Source: JAIVJN01 sp036732565
GTDB lineage: Bacteria > Acidobacteriota > Vicinamibacteria > Vicinamibacterales > UBA2999
Reading direction: 5' to 3'
DNA: 13,112 bases
NCBI GenBank assembly: GCA_036732565.1
Contig: DAINCF010000175.1
Coordinates: 1 to 13,112, forward strand
Numbering within the stretch: the first letter of the stretch is position 1; each line of letters starts with the position of its first letter. The notes under the pieces are model-generated. The model was not told where the DNA came from, searched no databases, and worked only from the letters and a program-made list of their open reading frames with translations. Below, one piece after another: positions 7,102 to 13,112 of this stretch. Made by a program: the position numbers and the translations under genes.

Positions 7102-8244
7102 TCAATGCGTCGTCGCTCGTGTCGCCTGACCGATCAGGTTCGCCGCCGGGGCGCCGGGCTTCGGGCGGAACTTCTGCGGACGGCCGACGTGCACGTCGGC
7201 CGTGTAGAGGCTGCCATCGCTGTCGACGTGGAACTGATGCACACCCCAGAAGCCGCCGGGAAATGCGCCGAACGTGCCCCAGGAGTACAGCAGCTTGCCG
7301 TTGAGGTCGAACTTCGTGAACTTCTGCGTGATGCCGTCGGCCACCCACAGGTGCTGATCGTTAGACATATGGAACGAGTACGGGCGGCGGACGTTCGGCC
7401 AGACGTCGAGGAACTTTCCGTTCTCGTCGAACACCTGCACGCGTGAGTTTGCGCGATCGCTGATGTAGATGCGACGGTTCTTATCGATCGCGATCGCATG
7501 CACCGTGTTCATGTAGCTCGGCCGCGTCTCGTTCGGCTCGTTGCCCTTCTGCCCCCACGCCGTCACGTACTTGCCGTTCTTGTCGAACTTGACGACGCGC
7601 GTGTTGGTGTAGCCGTCGGTGACGAAGAACGTCCCATCCGGCAGCCAGCCGATGTCCGTCGGCCTGCCGAAGTGCTTCTCGTCGTTCCCCTCGACCTTGA
7701 ACTCGCCGAGCGTCATGACCAGCTTCTTGCCGTCGTTCGTGAACTTGTAGACGCTGTGCGCCCCGTCGTCCACGAGCCAGATGTGCTTCTCGGGATCGTA
7801 CGGGTTCATCACCACGCGGTGCGGCCGCACGAAGAGCTTGTTGTGCTGCTCCCACGACTCGACCAGCTTGCCGTCGCGGTTGACGACGTTGACGATGTGA
7901 TCCCAGCGCGGGTGGCGCGACGGATCTTTCTGCGACAGGTCGTAGCCGGCGGCGTTGCGCGCTGGAATGAAGCTGTCCGCCGCGCCGCGCGCGTCCTTCT
8001 GCTCCGGCAGACAGCCGCGGCTGAAGATGAACACGCGATCCGGCGTCTCCGCCCAGATGCCGCCGGTCGATCCGATGACGTGGCCGGCGCCGCAGTAGTT
8101 CTGCGGCCATCCGGCGACGAGATGGTACGGGCCGGTTTCGTCGCCGCCACCCTTCTCCGGCGCTGCCTGCGACCAGACCAGTGAGGCGCCAAGCGCGTAG
8201 GCGAAGACGAAGGCGAGCAGCGGTGCGCGATATTTCTGCATCAT
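7102..8244 (-). CDS. Exported NHL-repeat beta-propeller, peptidyl-alpha-hydroxyglycine-amidating-lyase-like
   Basis: This 380-aa protein has a Sec signal (MMQKYRAPLLAFVFAYALGA, cleavage near residue 27), so it should be periplasmic or secreted. The body is a propeller of NHL-type blades: HIWLVDDGAHSVYKFTNDGK (154-173), FFVTDGYTNTRVVKFDKNGK (206-225), IYISDRANSRVQVFDENGKF (259-278), HLWVADGITQKFTKFDLNGK (298-317) and SLYTADVHVGRPQKFRPKPG (345-364). This layout is close to PAL-domain-like proteins, but bacterial members are mostly uncharacterised, and lyase activity should not be assumed. Cys51 and Cys78 could form a disulphide. Two ATGs are adjacent (8244, 8241); AGGAG lies 3 or 6 nt upstream, so 8241 is equally possible. 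It follows the second TonB receptor at 114 bp, in the same direction. Confidence 0.85.
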   Translation of the reverse strand: MMQKYRAPLLAFVFAYALGASLVWSQAAPEKGGGDETGPYHLVAGWPQNYCGAGHVIGSTGGIWAETPDRVFIFSRGCLPEQKDARGAADSFIPARNAAGYDLSQKDPSRHPRWDHIVNVVNRDGKLVESWEQHNKLFVRPHRVVMNPYDPEKHIWLVDDGAHSVYKFTNDGKKLVMTLGEFKVEGNDEKHFGRPTDIGWLPDGTFFVTDGYTNTRVVKFDKNGKYVTAWGQKGNEPNETRPSYMNTVHAIAIDKNRRIYISDRANSRVQVFDENGKFLDVWPNVRRPYSFHMSNDQHLWVADGITQKFTKFDLNGKLLYSWGTFGAFPGGFWGVHQFHVDSDGSLYTADVHVGRPQKFRPKPGAPAANLIGQATRATTH

Positions 8245-8255
8245 CGACTCCTCTT

Positions 8256-8280
8256 GGCAGGCCTAAAGGCCTGCGCGACG
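8256..8280. repeat. AGGCCT hairpin repeat, inverted copy before the NHL gene
   Basis: GCAGGCCT (8257-8264) and AGGCCTGC (8267-8274) form a perfect 8-bp stem with a 2-nt loop, followed by GCGACG. Read on the - strand it is an inverted copy of the element at 8336-8359. The two copies flank the 55 bp between them. Confidence 0.6.
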
Positions 8281-8301
8281 TTCAGACATTGGAAGGGTCA
8301 T
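8263..8301 (-). CDS. Candidate 12-codon leader or relic ORF upstream of the NHL gene
   Basis: On the - strand an ATG at 8301 preceded by GGAGG at 6-nt spacing opens a 12-codon frame, MTLPMSERRAGL, ending at TAG (8265-8263). The last codons and the stop lie inside the palindromic repeat. It ends 18 nt before the NHL start codon. It could be a translated leader, the remains of a gene cut by the repeat, or chance. No attenuation-type codon run is present. Confidence 0.22.
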   Translation of the reverse strand: MTLPMSERRAGL

Positions 8302-8335
8302 CGCAATCCTCCGCACGCCGAGTCTTTCCAGCGTA

Positions 8336-8359
8336 CGTAGCGCGGGCCTGAGGCCTGCC
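8336..8359. repeat. CGTAGCG + GGCCTGAGGCCTGCC palindromic repeat at the stop of TonB receptor 2
   Basis: CGTAGCGCGGGCCTGAGGCC is followed by TGCC. The element is related to those at 7061-7092 (CGTAGCGGCCGGCC hairpin) and, inverted, to 8256-8280. Its last base is the first base, read on the + strand, of the receptor's CTA (TAG) stop codon. Confidence 0.6.
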
Positions 8360-11283
8360 TAGAAGCGCAACCGTACACCGAACTGCATCTGACGCGCGGA
8401 CAACGCCGAGGTTGAGATCATGAAATTCGCCGACGAACGGTTGCCTGTCGGCAGGACCAGGTTCGTCTGATCGAGCAGGTTGAAGATGTCATAGAAGAGG
8501 TCGACACCCTCCAGGCCGCGTAACGGTACCTGATATCGGAACGACAGATCCACTGTGACCGATTTCGGGCCATCGAGGCCGTTGATGACGGCGCGCCCCA
8601 GCGAGTCGACCTCGGATTCGATGGCGCGCGTGGCATCGTCGATGCCGCGAATCGGTCGATCGTTGTTGTCGCCGTCGCCGTTGACGTCGCGGCCGACCGT
8701 CTCGTTGACCGGCGAGCCCGAGATGGCGCTGACCACCGTGGCGATGTTCAGCGTCCGCCACGCATTCCACGTGGCGCTCATCGCCAGCACGTGCCGGCGA
8801 TCGAACTGGAAGCGGCCGTAATCGGCGGCGATGTCGTCGTCCAGCCACATGCGACGCGCGTCCGGGTTGCCCAGACCGACGAAATTGCTCTTCTGGAGCG
8901 TGTACGCCATGCGTCCGCTCCACCGCTGCGCCATCCGCTTGATGTACGAGAGCTGGACGGAATGGTAGTTGCCGTCGAACTGATCGCCGGACTGGGTCTG
9001 CAGCACCCGTTGAAAGGACGTGTTGCGGGCTTCGGCGGGGATGAGGTTGCCGCTCGGATCGAAGCCGTTGACGCCGGGGCGAACGCCGTTCACCGGCTCG
9101 TTGATGTCCACCACGCCCAGCTGATCGCGGGACACGTTGCCGACGTAGTCCACGCCAACCGCGGAGTTGCCGAAGAGCTGATGGCTCATGCCGACGCTCC
9201 ACGACCACTGATACGGCAACTGTCGATCCGGACTGTCGATGCGCGGGTTGCGGTTGAACGACGCGCCCGAGATGATGGCGTCGCGCAGGCGATTCAGCTC
9301 GGCTTGCCCGGCCGCGCTCAACGTCGCGACCCCGAGGTTGCCGAGCGAGTCGGCGGTCACGTCCGGTCGCAGCACCGGGCTGTTCGCATCGGTGATGGTG
9401 ATCGTCGGGAACCGGGTCAGCACGCCGTTTTGCTGGTGCGTCAGATCGAGCACCACCGGCGGATACGCGAAGAACCGTCCCACGCCGCCGCGGACGACCG
9501 TGGTACCGTTGCCGGTCACGTCCCACGCAAAGCCCGCCCGTGGCGCGATGTCGTTCTTGCTGTCCGGCGTCTGCCGTTGATTGTCGTAGCGCACGCCGAC
9601 GTTCAACGTGAAGTTGGTGTTCACCCGCCATTTGTCCTCGAAGAAGACGTAGTAGCGGCGATCGCGCGAGTACACGTCGAATCCTTCGACCCCGGGCGGT
9701 CCGACGATGACGTCGAATTGAAACGGATAGGTCGCCGTATTGTTCGGGTCGTACGGAAGGTCGCCGCGGAACTGGAACGTGCCCGAGTCGACGGTCGTGC
9801 GCGGCGGCATCTGGTTGAAGCTGATCCCACCGCCGACCTTCATCGTGTGCTCGCCACCCCAGAGGCTGGGCACGAAATAGCTGAACGAATCATCGATCAC
9901 GTAGGAACGGATGACCGTCCGGACCATCTGGCCGCCCTGGCCGGTCGTGTAGCTCGCATGGGCGTTCGATTGGCCGATGGAGAACGGGTCGCGTCCGGCA
10001 AAGCCAATGAACTTGATGTTGTCGTCGAAGAACGCCTGCGCGCCGGTGGCAAGCTCCTCGCCGATGCGGCCCACGCGCAGCACGTTCGACGCGCGGTCGG
10101 TCAGGACCGAGGTGTAGCTCGCGCTGAACAGCTGATCCCAGTCGTTCTCCCACTGCTGCGCGTCGAGCGTTTGCGTGTTGGAGTTGAAGCCTTCGCCCTT
10201 GGTCGGCGCGGTCTCGAGCACCCAGCGCACGGCCACGATGTTGTGACTGTTGAGTTGCACGTCGCCACGACCGAAGTAGTTGTTGGCTTTGACGGTGAAG
10301 GTGCCCACCATGTCGGTCGCGAGCGGCGCCGCGGCGGCAGGAAAGCGCTTCTCGCCCGCGATCTTCTCCTCGTCGCGCTCCGCGGTGAAGTAGAAGTGCG
10401 CGCGGTCGCGGATGATCGGCCCGCCAATCGCAAAGCCGGCTTGCAACGTCCGCTCGTCTGGCTTGGCCCGGTCGGCCGCCAGGAATGCATTCCGGGCATT
10501 GAAGCGATCGTCGCGGAAGTAGGAGTAGACGCGGCCTGAGAGCTTGTTCGTGCCACCGCGCGTGATCATGTTGATGATCGCGCCCCCACCGCCGCCGTAC
10601 TCGGCGCTGTACTGGTTGGACAGCACCTGATACTCCTCGATGTTGTCCAGCACGACGCGTACCTGCGTGCCCTGACTGCCGCCGAGCCGATCGTCGTTGT
10701 TGTACATGCCGTCCAGCAGATACAAGTTCGACTGCGACGGCGTCCCGTTGGCCACGACCTGCCCGCCTTCGAACGACGAGGTCGCCGGGTTCGGCGTCAT
10801 GCCCGGCACGAGCTGCGTCAGCGCGGTGACGTTGCGGAAGTTGGCTGGCACGTCCTGAATCTCCTGACTCGAGAGCGTGCCGCCGATCTGATTGCTCGTC
10901 GTCTCGATCAACGGCGCCTGGCCGGTCACCAGCACTTCCTCCTGCACGCCGGCGACCTGCATCTTGGATTCGACGTTCATCGCCGATCCGGCGCTCAGGA
11001 CCAGGTCCGCATGCTTGAGCGAGGCGAACCCCGGCATGTCGATGGTGATGGAATAGGTGCCGGGGTCGAGGCTCGGCACCGCGTAGGCGCCGGTCGCCTC
11101 GGTCGTCACCGTGCGGCTGAAGCCAGTGTTCTGCTCGGTGATCGTGATCGTCGCACCCGGCAACGCGAGCCCCGCCGGGTCCACGACTTTGCCCGTGATC
11201 GAGCCGCGCTGCTGTGCCGCCGCCATCGTGCCAACCGCCGCCCACGCGGCGACGAGCATCGCCAACCGACAGATTCCGCGCAT
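8359..11283 (-). CDS. Oar-like TonB-dependent receptor 2 with N-terminal carboxypeptidase-regulatory domain
   Basis: This 974-aa outer-membrane receptor has the same architecture as receptor 1 but diverges strongly in sequence, so it is not a recent copy. AAAGGAG lies 7 nt before the ATG. The signal peptide is MRGICRLAMLVAAWAAVGTM with cleavage near AAA|QQ (residue 24). A regulatory-like beta-sandwich spans about 27-112 (GSITGKVVDPAGLALPGATI, EATGAYAVPSLDPGTY). The plug spans about 113-245 (EEVLVTGQAPLIETTS, LYLLDGMYNNDD, EYGGGGGAIINMITRGGTN). The barrel ends in MQFGVRLRF with terminal Phe. An acidic loop DVNGDGDNND (866-875) resembles a calcium-binding D-x-N-x-D-x-D motif. It lies between the FAH gene (115 bp upstream) and the NHL gene. 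No LacI-type operator is seen in front, so its control differs from that of receptor 1. Ligand unknown. Confidence 0.92.
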   Translation of the reverse strand: MRGICRLAMLVAAWAAVGTMAAAQQRGSITGKVVDPAGLALPGATITITEQNTGFSRTVTTEATGAYAVPSLDPGTYSITIDMPGFASLKHADLVLSAGSAMNVESKMQVAGVQEEVLVTGQAPLIETTSNQIGGTLSSQEIQDVPANFRNVTALTQLVPGMTPNPATSSFEGGQVVANGTPSQSNLYLLDGMYNNDDRLGGSQGTQVRVVLDNIEEYQVLSNQYSAEYGGGGGAIINMITRGGTNKLSGRVYSYFRDDRFNARNAFLAADRAKPDERTLQAGFAIGGPIIRDRAHFYFTAERDEEKIAGEKRFPAAAAPLATDMVGTFTVKANNYFGRGDVQLNSHNIVAVRWVLETAPTKGEGFNSNTQTLDAQQWENDWDQLFSASYTSVLTDRASNVLRVGRIGEELATGAQAFFDDNIKFIGFAGRDPFSIGQSNAHASYTTGQGGQMVRTVIRSYVIDDSFSYFVPSLWGGEHTMKVGGGISFNQMPPRTTVDSGTFQFRGDLPYDPNNTATYPFQFDVIVGPPGVEGFDVYSRDRRYYVFFEDKWRVNTNFTLNVGVRYDNQRQTPDSKNDIAPRAGFAWDVTGNGTTVVRGGVGRFFAYPPVVLDLTHQQNGVLTRFPTITITDANSPVLRPDVTADSLGNLGVATLSAAGQAELNRLRDAIISGASFNRNPRIDSPDRQLPYQWSWSVGMSHQLFGNSAVGVDYVGNVSRDQLGVVDINEPVNGVRPGVNGFDPSGNLIPAEARNTSFQRVLQTQSGDQFDGNYHSVQLSYIKRMAQRWSGRMAYTLQKSNFVGLGNPDARRMWLDDDIAADYGRFQFDRRHVLAMSATWNAWRTLNIATVVSAISGSPVNETVGRDVNGDGDNNDRPIRGIDDATRAIESEVDSLGRAVINGLDGPKSVTVDLSFRYQVPLRGLEGVDLFYDIFNLLDQTNLVLPTGNRSSANFMISTSALSARQMQFGVRLRF

Positions 11284-11310
11284 CGGATGTCTCCTTTCGA
11301 GACAAGGGCC

Positions 11311-11389
11311 GGGAGTCGGGAGTCGACAGTCGGCAGTCAGGCGCTACATCCAACGCTTCTGGACTGCCGACTCCCGACTGCCGACTGCC
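11311..11389. repeat. Heptamer-based inverted repeat (GGGAGTC family)
   Basis: The left arm (11311-11338) is four 7-bp units: GGGAGTC, GGGAGTC, GACAGTC, GGCAGTC. The right arm (11362-11389) is the reverse complement of four similar units, matching the left arm at 24 of 28 positions. The 23-bp loop is unique. The element fills the gap between the FAH gene and TonB receptor 2 and could form a long hairpin in the transcript. Confidence 0.7.
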
Positions 11390-11398
11390 GAGCCTCTA

Positions 11399-12490
11399 TC
11401 ACCGTCGTGACGTCTCGGTCGCCGCTGCCGCGATCACGGGATTCGTCAGGGTGCCGATGCCCTCGATGGTGCAGACCGAGAGATCGCCGCCCTTCATGTA
11501 GACGGGGGTCTCGCGTCCCGCGCCGACGCCGGCCGGACTACCGGTGGAGACGATGTCGCCCGGGACGAGCGTCAGGATGTTGGACGCGAAATGCAGCAGC
11601 TCCTGCGGTGAGTGCGTCATGCGCGCGGTCGATGAGTCCTGCATCACGCGCTCGTTCAGAGTGAATTTGATCGCGAGCTTCTGCGGGTTGGGCACGAACT
11701 CCTTCGGCACGATGAACGGTCCCATCGGCGCGAAGGTGTCGTGCCCCTTGCCGATCAACCAGTCGGAGCCGTGGCGCGCGTCGCCGCGACCGCCGCGATC
11801 CGACACGTCGTTCTGCAGCGTGTAGCCGAAGATGTAGTCGTTGGCCTGGGCAATCGGTGCGTGCTTGGCGCGCTTGCCGACCACCACGGCCAGCTCGCAT
11901 TCCCAGTCGACTTGATCGCGGCCCTGCGGCATGCGAATCGCTTCGCCGTCAGCGATGACTACGGCCGGCGGCTTCGGGAATAGATACGGGTTGTGCCGTG
12001 TGTCGTCGGCGCGGCGTTCCCACAGCCCCGGGGCCGAGGCAGACGCCGGACGAGTCGTGGCGTTCGCAGGCGCCGCGGCTCGACCGCTCATCTCCTTCTC
12101 GTGCTCGACGTAGTTGACGGCGGCATTCAGAATCGTTTGGGGATACACGATCGGCGGGCGAATCGTCACCGCCTTCAGCTCGTGCACGTAGGCGGGCCTG
12201 GGCGACGCCGCTGCAGCCGTCGCGGCCAGCTCGCGCAGCCGCGCGCCGAGGCCGGCGTCGTACTGCTCGATCACGCCCTTCATGTCGGCGGGCATCGTCA
12301 CCTTCGCCGCGCCCGCGTCGATGACGAGCGAATCCTTCAGGACGAGGCCGACGAAGAGGTGATCGCCTTGTGCAAAGGTGCCGAGCTTGAACGGTACCGG
12401 TGTGAGCGATTGCTGGGCCGTCGAGATGCAGGAGGTCAGCACCCCCGCCAATCCAGCGGCAAGGATGGGGATGGTCAGCGCTCGAGGCAT
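11399..12490 (-). CDS. FAH-family hydrolase/decarboxylase with a lipoprotein-like signal
   Basis: This 363-aa protein has the fumarylacetoacetate-hydrolase fold, whose members cleave C-C bonds of diketo acids or decarboxylate oxaloacetate-like acids. Active-site features are intact: NYVEHEKE (126-133) gives the His130-x-x-Glu133 pair, E197 and E199 (DWECELAVVVGK) with D228 (QNDVSDR) match the Mg2+ ligands, K248 precedes DTFAPMGP, and VPGDIVSTGSPAGVG (309-323) closes the fold. Unusually, it starts MPRALTIPILAAGLAGVLTS then Cys21, a signal with a fair lipobox (LTSC). Most relatives are cytoplasmic. An Ala/Pro-rich insert lies at about 137-156. The ATG at 12490 is chosen for AGGGAG 5 nt upstream; a GTG at 12550 would bury the signal. 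It is followed by TonB receptor 2 at 115 bp and preceded by a response-regulator gene. Substrate unknown. Confidence 0.88.
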   Translation of the reverse strand: MPRALTIPILAAGLAGVLTSCISTAQQSLTPVPFKLGTFAQGDHLFVGLVLKDSLVIDAGAAKVTMPADMKGVIEQYDAGLGARLRELAATAAAASPRPAYVHELKAVTIRPPIVYPQTILNAAVNYVEHEKEMSGRAAAPANATTRPASASAPGLWERRADDTRHNPYLFPKPPAVVIADGEAIRMPQGRDQVDWECELAVVVGKRAKHAPIAQANDYIFGYTLQNDVSDRGGRGDARHGSDWLIGKGHDTFAPMGPFIVPKEFVPNPQKLAIKFTLNERVMQDSSTARMTHSPQELLHFASNILTLVPGDIVSTGSPAGVGAGRETPVYMKGGDLSVCTIEGIGTLTNPVIAAAATETSRR

Positions 12491-12598
12491 ATGCGCTCCC
12501 TGCGCGTCCCTGTCCGCCGGACCAAGACGTGCGACGGCGGAACCTGTCACGCGCGGGCGTACGCTAGCAGGAAAGGCTCAGCCGCTCGTGTCAATTGA

Positions 12599-12626
12599 TG
12601 TCTAGCGTTTGTCTACGATCTGTCAA
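12599..12626 (-). promoter_or_regulatory. Putative sigma70-type promoter of the FAH gene
   Basis: On the - strand TTGACA (12626-12621), a 16-bp spacer and TAGACA (12604-12599) lie about 110 bp before the FAH start. The -35 abuts the 14-bp tandem repeats. It may also drive TonB receptor 2 and the NHL gene. No LacI-type operator is present. Confidence 0.4.
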
Positions 12627-12629
12627 CAG

Positions 12630-12679
12630 AGGCCTGAGTCTTCAGGCCTGAGTCATCAGGCCTGGGGCTCGAGGCCTAG
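12630..12679. repeat. 14-bp tandem repeat AGGCCTGAGTCWTC
   Basis: Units start at 12630 (AGGCCTGAGTCTTC), 12644 (AGGCCTGAGTCATC), 12658 (AGGCCTGGGGCTCG, degenerate) and 12672 (AGGCCTAG, partial). Each unit opens with the palindrome AGGCCT. The last unit overlaps the response-regulator stop codon (12678-12676), and the first lies 4 bp from the -35 of the FAH promoter. It could be a terminator-like array, binding sites in phase, or a repeat element. Confidence 0.6.
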
Positions 12680-13112
12680 ACGTACAGCTGGTACCCCTCT
12701 CCGTGTACGGTCATCAGGTAGCGCGGTTCGCGCGGGTCTGGTTCCAGATGGGCGCGCAAGCGAAGCACGTAGTTGTCCACGGTCCGCGTCACCACGGACT
12801 GCGAGTAGCCCCATACGTCACGCAGCAGCTGCTCGCGGCTGACCACTTCCCCTTGGTGCGCCAGCAGATACCGAAGCAGCTCGAATTCTCGCGTCGACAG
12901 GTCGAGGCGACGGCCGCGACGGGTCACCAGGCGTTTGCGGACGTTGACTACGGTGTCGCCAATCGTGAACTCCCCCGGCTCGCCACGGACCCAGTCGTCG
13001 CGACGGAGCTGGGCGCGGACGCGCGCAAACAACTCACGCAGATTGAACGGCTTCGTCACGTAGTCGTCGGCGCCGAGGTCGAGGCCGATGATCCGATCGG
13101 CCTCCTCGGCAC
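12676..13112 (-). CDS. OmpR/PhoB-family response regulator, C-terminal part (5' end outside window)
   Basis: The frame is open from the window edge to TAG at 12678-12676, giving 144 residues. It does not start at the internal GTG (13059). The edge shows the end of a receiver domain: ADRIIGLDLGADDYVTKPFNLREL, with the conserved Lys of TKPF and the DDY element. A winged-helix DNA-binding domain follows (about residues 50-144): LSTREFELLRYLLAHQGEVVS, then REQLLRDVWGY, the recognition helix TVDNYVLRLRAHLE, and the closing wing YLMTVHGEGYQLYV. The phosphorylated Asp lies outside the window. It probably works with a histidine kinase further upstream. Its targets cannot be read, but the FAH promoter 50 bp downstream is a natural candidate. 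Confidence 0.92.
   Translation of the reverse strand, partial: AEEADRIIGLDLGADDYVTKPFNLRELFARVRAQLRRDDWVRGEPGEFTIGDTVVNVRKRLVTRRGRRLDLSTREFELLRYLLAHQGEVVSREQLLRDVWGYSQSVVTRTVDNYVLRLRAHLEPDPREPRYLMTVHGEGYQLYV

Noticed and set aside
8791..10539. 582-aa open frame on the + strand inside TonB receptor 2
   Set aside because: Same kind of antisense shadow; low-complexity composition and no recognisable domain.
11311..11389. CRISPR-like array
   Set aside because: Repeat units are only 7 bp, contiguous, without unique spacers, and inverted rather than direct.

Overview
The window looks like a piece of a GC-rich chromosome from an Acidobacteriota-type organism, most likely the Vicinamibacteria group. 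That placement is an inference from the gene families: two large Oar-like TonB-dependent receptors with an N-terminal carboxypeptidase-regulatory domain, a secreted ThuA-domain protein, an NHL/PAL-like propeller, a Gfo/Idh/MocA oxidoreductase, and many short palindromic intergenic repeats. I see no phage, plasmid, insertion sequence, CRISPR array, rRNA or tRNA.

Layout. On the + strand, the tail of a Gfo/Idh/MocA oxidoreductase (1-245) is followed by a 149-bp control region and a 1095-aa TonB-dependent receptor (395-3682). Everything else runs on the - strand and converges on that receptor. From right to left: the C-terminal part of an OmpR-family response regulator (13112-12676), a FAH-fold hydrolase with a lipoprotein-like signal (12490-11399), a second Oar-like TonB receptor (11283-8359), an exported NHL/PAL-like propeller (8244-7102), a DJ-1/PfpI protein (6898-6308), a secreted ThuA-domain protein (6072-5140) and a xylose-isomerase-like TIM-barrel protein (5030-3789). 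No gene-free stretch exceeds 300 bp.

How the genes may work together. Three copies of a LacI/GalR-type operator (consensus GRAASCGGTTCCACA) occur: two in front of the + strand receptor and one in front of the ThuA gene. Each set lies just downstream of a sigma70-like promoter. This points to one sugar-responsive regulon containing the receptor (uptake), ThuA and TIM-barrel proteins (processing), and perhaps the oxidoreductase. The regulator itself is not in the window. The FAH, TonB receptor 2 and NHL genes form a second same-direction group without that operator. They follow a response-regulator gene, and their substrate is unknown.

The intergenic spaces are full of hairpin repeats of at least four kinds. 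Three of them begin exactly at the G of a TAG stop codon (3789, 8359, 12676), and a fourth holds the TAG of a 12-codon mini-ORF. The strongest leads are the shared operator system, the repeats abutting stop codons, and the predicted exported FAH enzyme.
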